Below are positions 42,211-50,670 of a stretch of 64,000 nt of DNA, piece after piece. Made by a program: the position numbers and the translations under genes. Under the pieces are notes generated by a model. It was not told where the DNA came from, did not search any database, and was given only the letters and a program-made list of their open reading frames with translations. Positions within the stretch are counted from its first letter, which is position 1. Each line of letters begins with the position of its first letter. The DNA comes from Actinokineospora xionganensis (GTDB taxonomy: Bacteria; Actinomycetota; Actinomycetes; Mycobacteriales; Pseudonocardiaceae), in NCBI RefSeq assembly GCF_014323725.1, contig NZ_JABVED010000001.1, forward strand, positions 540,505 through 604,504. Reading direction: 5' to 3'.

Positions 42211-43155
42211 ATGAGACGCAAACTTCGTTCCCCACTCCCGCAGCGCCATGGGCTTGACGCTGCCCGGCTTCGGCTGCCGGAGGAGGGTGGGTGGGCGACG
42301 ATTCGTGATCATCTCGTTGAGCGGTTGCCGCGGGTTGATCCCGACCGCATCGACATGATGCTTCGGGAGGAGCGGATTGTCGGGCTGGATGGGCCGGTGG
42401 CCCTGGACGCTCCCTATCTGCCTGGGTCGTTTGTGTGGTTCCACCGGGATCTACCGGTCGAGGTTCCGGTGCCGTTCGATATCGGCATCGTCTATCGGGA
42501 CGACGACATCCTCGTTGTCGACAAGCCGCATTTTCTGGCGACGATCCCCCGTGGGCAGCACATCGTGCAGACCGCTCTTGTGCGGCTGCGGCAGGACCTG
42601 GGGATTCCGACGCTGAGCCCGGCGCACCGGTTGGATCGGGTGACGGCCGGGTTGTTGATGTTCGTGGTGCGTCCCGAGCTGCGCGGGGCCTATCAGACGT
42701 TGTTCCGGGACCGGCTGGTGCGCAAGGAATATGAGGCGGTCGCCCGGCACGTGCCTGGTCTTGAGCTGCCGGTGACGGTGGAGAGCCGGATCATGAAGGA
42801 GCGCGGGGTGATCACCGCGCAGGAGGTGCCTGGCGAGGTGAACGCGCGGACCCGGGTGGAGCTGATCGAGGCGAGGGACGGGGTTGGGCGCTACCGGCTG
42901 GCGCCGGAGACTGGGCGGACGCATCAGCTGCGGTTGCACATGGCCGGGTTGGGTGTGCCGATCCTGGGTGACGACTTCTATCCGGTGCTGACGGAGAAGC
43001 CGCTGGGTGAGTTCACCGCTCCCCTGCAGTTGCTGGCGAAGGTCCTGGAGTTCACCGACCCGGTGTCCGGTTCGCCGCGACGGTTCGAGAGCCGGTTGCG
43101 GCTGGCGGCGTGGGAATCGCCTGGTGAGTGGCTAAATGCGGTGCCGCTCCGGTAG
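42211..43155 (+). CDS. RluA-type 23S rRNA/tRNA pseudouridine synthase
   Basis: 314 residues. Catalytic motif SPAHRLDRVTAGLLMF contains the aspartate; VRKEYEAVA and GRTHQLRLHMAGLGVPILGD are further family motifs. The N-terminal 80 residues resemble an S4-like region but are not a clear S4. It isomerises uridines in structured RNA; target position unknown. A TAGGCT -10 ends 8 nt before ATG 42211, predicting a leaderless message. Confidence 0.85.
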   Translation: MRRKLRSPLPQRHGLDAARLRLPEEGGWATIRDHLVERLPRVDPDRIDMMLREERIVGLDGPVALDAPYLPGSFVWFHRDLPVEVPVPFDIGIVYRDDDILVVDKPHFLATIPRGQHIVQTALVRLRQDLGIPTLSPAHRLDRVTAGLLMFVVRPELRGAYQTLFRDRLVRKEYEAVARHVPGLELPVTVESRIMKERGVITAQEVPGEVNARTRVELIEARDGVGRYRLAPETGRTHQLRLHMAGLGVPILGDDFYPVLTEKPLGEFTAPLQLLAKVLEFTDPVSGSPRRFESRLRLAAWESPGEWLNAVPLR

Positions 43156-43175
43156 GGGTCGGTTAATCTCGTCGT

Positions 43176-43190
43176 ATGCCATTTGTTTGA
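43176..43190 (+). CDS. Possible 4-codon leaderless uORF (MPFV)
   Basis: ATG CCA TTT GTT TGA follows a TAATCT -10 by 6 nt, which would put transcription start at the ATG. The MFS GTG start is 18 nt beyond its stop. A translated upstream ORF ahead of an exporter recalls leader-peptide control of resistance genes, but this could be chance. Confidence 0.25.
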   Translation: MPFV

Positions 43191-43208
43191 CGTAGGCCTC
43201 CGGAGTCC

Positions 43209-44357
43209 GTGCGCGGGTTGGTGCGGGTGTCGCTGTGGTGGGCGGCGCTGACCTACCTGGTCCCGATCTACCCGCTGTACGCCGTGTTCTTCGCCGACAC
43301 CGGTCTGTCCGGGGCGGAGATCTCGTTGCTGTTCCTGATCTGGTCGTCGGTGTCGGTCCTGGCTGAGGTGCCGCTGGGTGCGGTGGCCGACCGGTTCTCG
43401 CGGCGGTCTTCCCTGGTGGGCGCGAGCCTGTTGCAGGCGCTCGGGTATGTGCTGTGGATCGGGTTGCCGGGGTTCACCGGGTTCGCGGTCGGGTTCGTGC
43501 TGTGGGGCCTCGGCGGTGCGTTGGAGTCGGGCGCGTTCGAGGCGCTGCTCTATGACGGGCTGGCCGGTCAAGGCGAGGAGTCCGCGTTCGCGCTGGTAAA
43601 CGGGCGGGTCACGGCGGTCAATCTGCTCACCGAGTTGCCGACGGCGGTGTTGGCGTCGGGTCTGTTCGCGCTCGGTGGTTATCGGCTGGCGGCGTGGGTC
43701 AGTGTCGGGGTGTGTCTGGCGGCGGCCTGGGTGGCGTCGCGGTTCCCGGAGGCCGCGCGGGGCGCTGACGATGGCGAGCTCGGTTATGTCGAGTTGCTGA
43801 AGGTGGGTCTGCGGGAGGCGGCGGACAACCGGGTGGTGCGGCACGCGCTGATCGTGGTGGCGCTGCTGGGCGGGTTGGACGCGTTCGAGGAGTACTTCCC
43901 GTTGATGGCCCTGGCGTGGGGTGTGCCCGCGGGGTGGGTGCCGCTGGCGATGGTGGGCATTCCGCTGGCCGGTGCGGTGGGGGCCGCGCTGGGTGGGTTC
44001 GGGAGTGGGTTGCGGACGCGGACGCTCGGGGTGCTGTTGGGTGTCGCGGTGGCGGTGTTGGTGGTGTCCGGGGTGTTGCGCTCCCCCGCCGGTCTGCTCG
44101 CGGTGGCCGGGTTCTACGGGCTGTACCAGTTGGTGTTGGTGGTGGCCGAGGCCCGGTTGCAGGACAGTATCGAGGGCCCGGCGCGGGCGACGGTGACGTC
44201 GGTGGCGGGCATCGGGATCGAGGTGTCGGCGCTGGCCGTGTACGGGGTGTGGGCGTTGGGTGAGGTGTTCGGGGTGGCGGCGTTGGTCGCCCTGGTGGCG
44301 TTGCTGCTCCCCCGCTGGCTGCGGCAGGCGCCCGTCGTCGAGCGCCTGCCGCGGTAG
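43209..44357 (+). CDS. MFS transporter
   Basis: 382 residues, about twelve helices. The loop 2-3 motif is GAVADRFSRRSSLVG, and helices 4-5 carry GGALESGAFEALLYDGL, typical of DHA-type exporters. GTG 43209 follows CCGGAG. The gene ends next to an oppositely oriented SDR gene (2-nt gap). Substrate unknown; a short uORF may control it. Confidence 0.8.
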   Translation: MRGLVRVSLWWAALTYLVPIYPLYAVFFADTGLSGAEISLLFLIWSSVSVLAEVPLGAVADRFSRRSSLVGASLLQALGYVLWIGLPGFTGFAVGFVLWGLGGALESGAFEALLYDGLAGQGEESAFALVNGRVTAVNLLTELPTAVLASGLFALGGYRLAAWVSVGVCLAAAWVASRFPEAARGADDGELGYVELLKVGLREAADNRVVRHALIVVALLGGLDAFEEYFPLMALAWGVPAGWVPLAMVGIPLAGAVGAALGGFGSGLRTRTLGVLLGVAVAVLVVSGVLRSPAGLLAVAGFYGLYQLVLVVAEARLQDSIEGPARATVTSVAGIGIEVSALAVYGVWALGEVFGVAALVALVALLLPRWLRQAPVVERLPR

Positions 44358-44358
44358 G

Positions 44359-45141
44359 TCAGCCGACGACGAGGCCGCTGGTGACGTTGGTGATGCTGGC
44401 CGTGATGCCGCCCGCGCGGTCGGAGGCGAGGAACGCGGCGGTCTCGGCGACCTGCTCGAGGCGTGGGGAACGGCGCAGCAGGGCCATCTGGGAGATCATC
44501 CGGTCGATTTCCTCCGGGTCGGCGCCGACCCCGTCGACCTCGGCGATGCTCTCGCGGGTCAGCGTGCCGTAGACGGCGGCGGTGTGGATGCCGACGACGC
44601 GCACGCCGTGGGGGCCGGTCTCGGCGGCGAGGTAGCGCAGGAAGGTCTCGACGGCGGCGTCGGCGGGACCGGTGTTGCCCATGCCGGGGCTGGTGGCGCG
44701 GGAGGAGCCGCTGGTGAGGCTGAGGATGACGCCGCTGCCCTGCTTGGTCATGTGTCGGGCGGCGGCGCGGGCGGTGAGGAAGGCCGTGGTGATGCCGGTG
44801 GTGATGGCGTGGGTGAACTTCTCCGTGGTCATCTCGATCAGCGGGGTGCCTTGGGCGTCGCCGCGTGGGACGAGGTTGAAGGAGATGTCGAGGCTGCCGA
44901 AGCGGTCGACGACGTCCTGGGCGTGCTGGTCGATGGCGGTCTCGTCGAGTCCGTCGAGGACGGTGAGTTCGGCTTGGCCGCCTGCGGCGCGGATGTTGTC
45001 GGCGACGGCGGCGAGGGTGTCCTTGGTGCGGCCGACGAGGTGGACGGTGGCGCCTTCGCGGGCGAAGACGCGGGCGACCGCGCCGCCGATGTTGCCGCCG
45101 CCGCCGTAGATGACCGCGTTCTTGTTCGCCAGGGTCGACAT
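44359..45141 (-). CDS. SDR-like protein lacking the YxxxK motif
   Basis: 260 residues. The Rossmann cofactor site GGGGNIGGAVARVF, the NADP-ribose region and the LSLTSGSS strand are conserved. The usual catalytic YxxxK is replaced by TxxxD in NTGPADAAVETF, so normal SDR oxidoreduction should not occur. It could act as a binding protein or isomerase. Start ATG 45141. It is 143 nt from the sigma factor gene on the same strand; linkage is uncertain. Confidence 0.75.
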   Translation of the reverse strand: MSTLANKNAVIYGGGGNIGGAVARVFAREGATVHLVGRTKDTLAAVADNIRAAGGQAELTVLDGLDETAIDQHAQDVVDRFGSLDISFNLVPRGDAQGTPLIEMTTEKFTHAITTGITTAFLTARAAARHMTKQGSGVILSLTSGSSRATSPGMGNTGPADAAVETFLRYLAAETGPHGVRVVGIHTAAVYGTLTRESIAEVDGVGADPEEIDRMISQMALLRRSPRLEQVAETAAFLASDRAGGITASITNVTSGLVVG

Positions 45142-45284
45142 GGTGTTCCTCCGTGGTCCGGGTTGCTTTGTCTATGTGACGGCTGTGGCCCGGAAAAGGA
45201 ATCGGTGCTCTGGTCGGCTGCCTGGTGGTTCGCCGGCGGCTTGGGCTCGGGTGCCCGTTTGGGTGCCTGGGGGCCGCTCGGGCG

Positions 45285-46295
45285 TCAGAGGGTTGTTGGC
45301 AGGCCGAAGGCGGGGAACAGGTCGGGAACGAATGCCATCACCGAGGCGATCTCTCCGTTCTGCATGTGGATGACGTCGAGGACTTGGGCGTGGAAGACGG
45401 TTTCGCCGGGTGGTCGGACGTAGTGGGCGACGGCGGGTTGGCGGTTGGCCCTGGTGGGCATCGAGCGCCATTCGCCGATGTAGTTGGGCGAGGTGGGTTC
45501 CATGAGCTCGGCCATGCCTGCGAGGAACGGGTCGCGGCCTGCGAACCAGAGGGTGTGTGGCGGCATGGTGATGACGACGTCGTGGCGGAACAGGTCGGTG
45601 AGGGTGGCGGGGCTTTGGTCGTCGAGGACGGACATGTAGCGGCGGAGTAGGTCGCGTTCGGCTTTGTCGGGGTCGGCGGTGGGTGCCCATTGGGTGCGGG
45701 AGGCCGGGAGGTGTTCGCGCAGGACCGGGCGGGCGCGTTGCAGTGCGCTTTTCACCGCTGGGACGGTGATGTCGAGCAGTTCGGCGGTTTCCTCGGCGCG
45801 CCAGCCCAGGACGTCGCGTAGGACGAGGACGGCGCGTTGGCGTGGTGGGAGGTGGTGGATGGCGGTGAGGAAGGCCAGTTCGATGGTTTCGCGCCGCACG
45901 ACGGCGGTGTCGGGTCCGGCTTCTTCGGCGGCGCGGTCGAGGAGGTGGTCGGGGAACGGTTGCAGCCACGGCAGGTATTGCGGGCGCGGGGTGTCCGGTT
46001 CCCCGATCGCCGGTGGGTCGGCGTAGGGCTTGGGTGTGCGGGGGTGGCGGTCTAGGAAGTCGAGGCAGGCGTTGGTGGCGATGCGGTAGAGCCAGGCGCG
46101 GAAGGTGGCGCGGGCCTGGTAGGTGTCGCGTTTGCGCCAGGCGCGCAGGAAGGTCTCTTGGACCTGGTCTTCGGCGTCCTCGAAGGAGCCGAGCATGCGG
46201 TAGCAGTGGACCTGCAGTTCGTGGCGGTGTCGTTCGACGAGGGTGGTGAAGGCGTTCTGGTTGCCCGCGATCGCGTCGGCGACGACATCGTCCAT
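45285..46295 (-). CDS. ECF sigma factor with C-terminal SnoaL-like domain
   Basis: 336 residues. Region 2 (SFEDAEDQVQETFLRAWRKR, RAWLYRIATNACLDFLDR) and region 4 (HLPPRQRAVLVLRDVLGWRAEETAELLDITVPAVKSALQRAR) precede a SnoaL-like domain from about residue 210 that may bind a ligand and replace an anti-sigma factor (SigJ/SigG group). ATG 46295 is chosen over GTG 46304 because a TAGGGT -10 ends 7 nt before it. It lies just behind the LysR-type gene. Confidence 0.85.
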   Translation of the reverse strand: MDDVVADAIAGNQNAFTTLVERHRHELQVHCYRMLGSFEDAEDQVQETFLRAWRKRDTYQARATFRAWLYRIATNACLDFLDRHPRTPKPYADPPAIGEPDTPRPQYLPWLQPFPDHLLDRAAEEAGPDTAVVRRETIELAFLTAIHHLPPRQRAVLVLRDVLGWRAEETAELLDITVPAVKSALQRARPVLREHLPASRTQWAPTADPDKAERDLLRRYMSVLDDQSPATLTDLFRHDVVITMPPHTLWFAGRDPFLAGMAELMEPTSPNYIGEWRSMPTRANRQPAVAHYVRPPGETVFHAQVLDVIHMQNGEIASVMAFVPDLFPAFGLPTTL

Positions 46296-46300
46296 GGTCG

Positions 46301-47191
46301 TCACCCTAGGGTGCGGGGTGTGAGGGCGAGGGCGGCGGCCGCGGCGATGGCTTGGGCGGCGGCGGCCAGGGGTGGGGAGTCGAGTTTCCACTGCTGCCAG
46401 TAGAGGGGGACGTCGATGGGGCGGCCGATGTCGGTGAGGGTGCCCGCGGTGATGCGGGGGCGGGCTTGTACTTCGGGGACCATGCCCCAGCCGAGTCCGG
46501 CGGCGACGGCGTCGACGAATCCCTCGGAGGAGGGGATGTGGTGCCGGTGTTGGCTGGCTTGCTTGCCGGGGGCGATGGTGTCGACGAAGTGGTCTTGGAG
46601 CTGGTCGCGGCGGTCGAAGACGAGGACGGGCGCGTCGGCGATCAGGGTGGGCGGGGGTCCGTCGAGGTGTCGGGCGGCGAAGGTGGGGCTCGCGCAGGGT
46701 AGGTAGCGCATGTTGCCGAGGGCGCGGACGGTGCAGCCTTGGACCGGGTCGGGGGTGGAGGTCACCGCGGCCATGACGAGGCCTTCGCGGAGCAGGGCGG
46801 TGGTGTGGCCTTCGTCTTCGCGGTGCAGGTCGAAGCGGATGTCGGGGACCCGGGTCATGGCGGGGATGAACCAGGTGGACAGCGAGTCGGCGTTGACGGC
46901 GATGGACAGGCGGGCGGCTTCGCCCGCGGTGGGCAGGCCGAGTTCGGTGAGGGTGTCGCGTTCGAGTTGGAGCAGTTGGCGGGCGAAGCGGACGATCACT
47001 TCGCCGGACTCGGTGGCGCGGGCGGGTTTGGTGCGCATGAGCAGGACCCGGCCGGTGCGCTGTTCGAGTGCTTTGACTCGTTGGCTGACCGCGGACGGGG
47101 TGACGTGCAGGGCGGCCGCGGCGGCGTCGAAGGTGCCTTCGTCGACGACGGCGAGGAGGGTGCGAACCAGGTCGAGGGGCAGGTCGGGCAT
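46301..47191 (-). CDS. LysR-type regulator, LysG/ArgP-like
   Basis: 296 residues. N-terminal winged HTH (LVRTLLAVVDEGTFDAAAAALHVTPSAVSQRVKALEQ pattern) and a LysR substrate domain. It is divergent from a LysE-type exporter, the classic LysG-LysE pair that exports basic amino acids when lysine or arginine rises. ATG 47191 used. Its end overlaps an alternative start of the sigma gene by 3 nt. Confidence 0.85.
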   Translation of the reverse strand: MPDLPLDLVRTLLAVVDEGTFDAAAAALHVTPSAVSQRVKALEQRTGRVLLMRTKPARATESGEVIVRFARQLLQLERDTLTELGLPTAGEAARLSIAVNADSLSTWFIPAMTRVPDIRFDLHREDEGHTTALLREGLVMAAVTSTPDPVQGCTVRALGNMRYLPCASPTFAARHLDGPPPTLIADAPVLVFDRRDQLQDHFVDTIAPGKQASQHRHHIPSSEGFVDAVAAGLGWGMVPEVQARPRITAGTLTDIGRPIDVPLYWQQWKLDSPPLAAAAQAIAAAAALALTPRTLG

Positions 47192-47260
47192 CACGAGCGC
47201 TAATGATACGTCAAAATCTTGAACTGGACTGTTGTCGGGAGGGTTCCTAGCCTCTGAGGT
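47192..47260. promoter_or_regulatory. LysG-LysE divergent promoter region
   Basis: 69 nt between divergent starts. On the + strand TAGCCT (47248-47253) ends 7 nt before the LysE ATG, predicting a leaderless message. The left half (AATGATACGTCAAAATC) is locally AT-rich and would hold the LysG operator and its own promoter; no clear symmetry seen. Confidence 0.45.
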
Positions 47261-47863
47261 ATGGGACCGTTTCTGTTCGCCGTGGCCGCTGGATTCGGCA
47301 CGGGACTCTCGCTCATCGTCGCCATCGGCGCCCAGAACGCGTTCGTGCTGCGCCAGGGCATCCAGCGGCACGCGGTCCCGTTGATCGTCGCGATCTGCGC
47401 CGGGTCCGACGCCGTGCTGATCGCACTTGGGGTGGCGGGTGTGGGTGTGGTGGTCGGGGCGTGGCCTGCGGCCACGACGGTGTTGACGCTGGTGGGCGCG
47501 GCGTTCCTGCTGGGGTACGCGTTCCTCGCCGCGCGGCGGGCGCTGCGCCCGTCGGTGCTGGTCGCGGCGGGTGGGTCGGCTCGTCCGGCGGTGCTCACGG
47601 CGGTGGCGTTGACGTGGCTCAACCCGCACGTCTATGTCGACGTGCTGCTGTTGGGGTCGCTGGCCGCCGCACACGGGTCGCTGCGGTGGGGGTTCGCGGT
47701 CGGCGCGGTCCTGGCGAGCCTGTGTTGGTTCTCCGCGCTCGGGTTCGGCGCGCGGCTGCTCACCGGGTTCTTCGCCAAGCCCGCGTCGTGGAAGGTGCTC
47801 GACGGGCTGGTGGCCGCGACGATGCTCGCCTTCGGGGTGCTGCTGCTCAGCCAGCTCCGGTGA
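47261..47863 (+). CDS. LysE/ArgO family basic amino acid exporter
   Basis: 200 residues, six predicted helices. LysE signatures: LSLIVAIGAQNAFVLRQGIQ at the N-terminus and ALTWLNPHVYVDVLLLGS in the middle. It should export lysine or arginine under control of the divergent LysG-like regulator. Its last 17 nt overlap the convergent tyrosine recombinase gene. Confidence 0.9.
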   Translation: MGPFLFAVAAGFGTGLSLIVAIGAQNAFVLRQGIQRHAVPLIVAICAGSDAVLIALGVAGVGVVVGAWPAATTVLTLVGAAFLLGYAFLAARRALRPSVLVAAGGSARPAVLTAVALTWLNPHVYVDVLLLGSLAAAHGSLRWGFAVGAVLASLCWFSALGFGARLLTGFFAKPASWKVLDGLVAATMLAFGVLLLSQLR

Positions 47864-49022
47864 TGGCGTCGGCGACGAGGTCGACGGCGCTGCGGTCGGG
47901 GGTGCGGGCGGCGGCGTTGTAGGTGCGGTTGGTGGTGTCCACGGACGCGTGGCCGACGTCGGCCTGCACGGCGACCAGCTCGGCGCCCGCTTCGACGGCG
48001 GCGGTGACGTAGAAGTGCCGCAGCGCGTGGGGGTGGATGCGGGTGGCGACGTCGGCGAGGTCGGGTCCGGCGGAGGCGGCGATGCGGCGCAGCAGCGCCC
48101 ACACGTCGGTTCGGGCCATGGGTTTGCCGTCGCGGGTGCTGATCAGCGGTTCTGTCCCTGCTTTCACCTGGCCGCGCACCGCGGGGGCGGTGTCGGTGGC
48201 GCGGTGGTGCAGATAGGCGTTGAGGGCGTCGTGGGCGAGGCCGGAGAGATAGACGACGCGAGGCTTGTCGCCTTTGCCGGGCACGCGCAGGGCGGTGCGG
48301 CCGCGGGTGGAGTGCAGGTCGGCGCGGGTCAGGTCGCACAGCTCGGAGACGCGGATGCCCAGGGTGAACAGGGCGACGACGGCGGTGGCGCGCAGGGTGC
48401 CGAGGCGGTCACGGCCGGGGCGTGGGGCCGCGGCGGCCGCGAGCAGGGTGTGGACTTGGTGCGCGGTGAGGGTGACGGTGCGGGTGGTGTCGTGGTCGGT
48501 TGCCACGGCCAGGCGGCGCCGGGACAGGGCGGCGGGGTTGGCGGTGATGACGCCTTCGTCGGCGAGGTGGCCGTAGAAGGCTTTGAGGGTGCCGAGCATG
48601 CGGTCGCGGGTGGCTTTCGCGGCGCCGTCGACGGTGAGGTCGTCGAGCCATTCCTTGACGTGGGTGGTGTTGGCGGCCAGCGGGTCCAGGCCGCGGGCGC
48701 CGCACCAGCGCAGCCAGTGCAGGTGCCGCAGCCTGCCGCGTCGGGCCGGGGGTGGGCGGTTCGCGGTGATCGCCTGCGGCTGTGTGGGGATGCCGAGGGT
48801 GTGGGCGTAGGCGTGCACGACGGGGGCGATCTCGGGGCGTTCGCGCCACGGGTCGAGGTCGCTCGCGCTGACGGGCAGGCCCAGGGACTCGGCGTACTTG
48901 TGGCGGGTGGCGCGGTTGGCGTAGCCGAGCAGCCAGTCGCTGAGCAGGGCGAGCAGCCGGGCCGGGTCGTCGACACCGGGCCAGGTCTCGTCCCCGGCTT
49001 TCGCCACGAGCAACTCGGTCAC
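47847..49022 (-). CDS. Tyrosine recombinase/integrase
   Basis: 391 residues. Core-binding domain with ATRDRMLGTLKAFYGHLADEG and catalytic domain with Arg in LGIRVSELCDL, Lys in PGKGDKPRVVYL, HALRHFYVTAAVEAG, and Tyr in TTNRTYNAA. The full catalytic set is intact. GTG 49022 follows GGGGGAG by 5 nt. Longer N-terminus than the recombinase at 38.7 kb. No excisionase, tRNA target or att repeat is adjacent, so it may be a domesticated integrase. Confidence 0.8.
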   Translation of the reverse strand: MTELLVAKAGDETWPGVDDPARLLALLSDWLLGYANRATRHKYAESLGLPVSASDLDPWRERPEIAPVVHAYAHTLGIPTQPQAITANRPPPARRGRLRHLHWLRWCGARGLDPLAANTTHVKEWLDDLTVDGAAKATRDRMLGTLKAFYGHLADEGVITANPAALSRRRLAVATDHDTTRTVTLTAHQVHTLLAAAAAPRPGRDRLGTLRATAVVALFTLGIRVSELCDLTRADLHSTRGRTALRVPGKGDKPRVVYLSGLAHDALNAYLHHRATDTAPAVRGQVKAGTEPLISTRDGKPMARTDVWALLRRIAASAGPDLADVATRIHPHALRHFYVTAAVEAGAELVAVQADVGHASVDTTNRTYNAAARTPDRSAVDLVADAITGAG

Positions 49023-49074
49023 GTCCGCTCCCCCGTCTTGGTTCAAGAGTTGATCAGCATAGGGGTGTGCGTCG

Positions 49075-50310
49075 TTACCGCAGTTGGTCGCGGCGGCGTG
49101 TCAGGTAGGCGGTCTCGGCGGTGTTGCCCGCCAGTGCGATGGCCCGGTCGTAGGCCGCGCGTGACTGCAGGCTCCGCCCCAGCCTGCGCAGCAGGTCGGC
49201 GCGGGTGGCGTGATAGGCGTGATAGTCGGCCAGCGTCTGCTCAAGGGGGTCGACGGCCGCGAGTGCGACCTGTGGGCCGTCGACTTCGGCGACCGCGATG
49301 GCCCGGTTGAGGGCGATGATCGGGGACGGGTCGAGGCGGACGAGTTGGTCGTAGAGGGCGAGGATCTGCGACCAATCGGTGTCGCGGATGTCGGGGGCGG
49401 AGGTGTGCACGGCGTTGATCGCGGCGAGGATCTGGTAGCGGCCCGGGGCGTCCCCGGCGGCGGCCGCGGCCAGGCGCTCGCGCACCAGCCGGTGCCCCTC
49501 CGCGATCAGCGCCGCGTCCCAGGCCCCACGGTCCTGCTCGTCGAGGGCGACCAGTTCGCCGTTCGCCGAGACTCGGGCGGTGCGGCGGGCCTCGGTGAGC
49601 AGCATCAGCGCCAGCAGCCCGGCCACTTCTCCATCCCGCGGCAGCAGGGCGCGGATCAGACGGGTTAGCCGAATCGCCTCGGCGGTCAGGTCATGACGTA
49701 CGGGATCGGTATCGGGGCCGGTCGCCAGGTAACCCTCGTTGAACACGAGGAAAAGTACGGCGAGCACACCGGACACGCGGGCTGGGAGGTCTTCGGCAGC
49801 CGGCACGCGATAGGGCACGCCCGCCGCCTTGATCTTGGCCTTCGCGCGGGTGATCCGCCGCTCCATGGCGGTCTCCCGCACCAGGAACGCGCGGGCGATC
49901 TCGGGCACCTTCAGACCGCCGACCATGCGCAGCGTCAACGCCACGCGGGCTTCCATCGCCAGCGCCGGGTGCGAGCAGGTGAAGATCAGCCGCAGGCGGT
50001 CGTCATCGATGCCGCCGAGAAGCTCGGGTGGGGTGTCGTCGCGCAGCATCCGAGCCTCCTTGTGCTTGTCGTCGCGCTTGTTCTCGCGCCGGATCCGGTC
50101 GATGGCCTTGTGGTTGGCGGTGGTGGTCAGCCAGGCACCGGGGTTGGGCGGCACGCCGTCGGCGGGCCACCGCTCGACGGCGGTCGCGAACGCCTCGGCC
50201 GCCGCCTCCTCGGCGACGTCGAGGTCACCGAAGCGCCTGGCCAGTGCTGCCACCACCCGTGCCCACTCGTCGTGGTGGGCCCGGGTGATCGCCGCCTCGA
50301 CGTCACTCAT
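49075..50310 (-). CDS. ECF42-group sigma factor (DUF6596/TPR C-terminus)
   Basis: 411 residues. Sigma region 2 (DLDVAEEAAAEAFATAVERWP, NPGAWLTTTANHKAIDRIRRE) and region 4 (ARVALTLRMVGGLKVPEIARAFLV) lead to a long helical C-terminus with VLAVLFLVFNEGYLA and LNRAIAVAEVDGP, typical of ECF42 factors. ECF42 genes pair with YCII/DGPF-domain genes, present directly upstream with an 8-nt overlap. Its targets are probably oxidative or antibiotic stress genes; inference from the group. Confidence 0.85.
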   Translation of the reverse strand: MSDVEAAITRAHHDEWARVVAALARRFGDLDVAEEAAAEAFATAVERWPADGVPPNPGAWLTTTANHKAIDRIRRENKRDDKHKEARMLRDDTPPELLGGIDDDRLRLIFTCSHPALAMEARVALTLRMVGGLKVPEIARAFLVRETAMERRITRAKAKIKAAGVPYRVPAAEDLPARVSGVLAVLFLVFNEGYLATGPDTDPVRHDLTAEAIRLTRLIRALLPRDGEVAGLLALMLLTEARRTARVSANGELVALDEQDRGAWDAALIAEGHRLVRERLAAAAAGDAPGRYQILAAINAVHTSAPDIRDTDWSQILALYDQLVRLDPSPIIALNRAIAVAEVDGPQVALAAVDPLEQTLADYHAYHATRADLLRRLGRSLQSRAAYDRAIALAGNTAETAYLTRRRDQLR

Positions 50311-50635
50311 TGAACGGCCGCACCTCGACCTTCCGATCGCAGGCCCTCGACGCCTCGGTGGCGAGCTTGAGTGCCACATCCAGATCGGGGGCCTCCCACA
50401 CCCAGACACCCGCGAGGTACTCCTTCGACTCCACGAAAGGCCCGTCGCTGAACACCGCCTGCTCGCCACGGTTGTCGACAACCGTGGCCGCGTCGGTGTC
50501 GGCGAGCCCGCCCGCGAAAACCCAGTAGCCCTCGGCCATCAGTCGTTCGTTGAACGCGCTGATGGCGGGCTGCCTGTCCGTGCTGCCGGGATTGCTCTTG
50601 TCATCGATCACGGAAACCAGGTACCGCATCTGCAT
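50303..50635 (-). CDS. YCII/DGPF-domain protein
   Basis: 110 residues with the DGPF signature SDGPFVESKEYLAGVWVWEA. These are small alpha/beta dimers, typical companions of ECF42 sigma factors, perhaps modulating them. The start ATG is at 50635; the stop overlaps the sigma start by 8 nt. Enzyme activity unknown. Confidence 0.85.
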   Translation of the reverse strand: MQMRYLVSVIDDKSNPGSTDRQPAISAFNERLMAEGYWVFAGGLADTDAATVVDNRGEQAVFSDGPFVESKEYLAGVWVWEAPDLDVALKLATEASRACDRKVEVRPFNE

Positions 50636-50670
50636 TCATCTCCTGTTGGTGTCAAGAGTGGTCAGGGACT

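Noticed and set aside
47847-49022. Active integrative element with att sites
   Set aside because: The recombinase is intact but no tRNA, flanking direct repeat, excisionase or replication gene was found around it.
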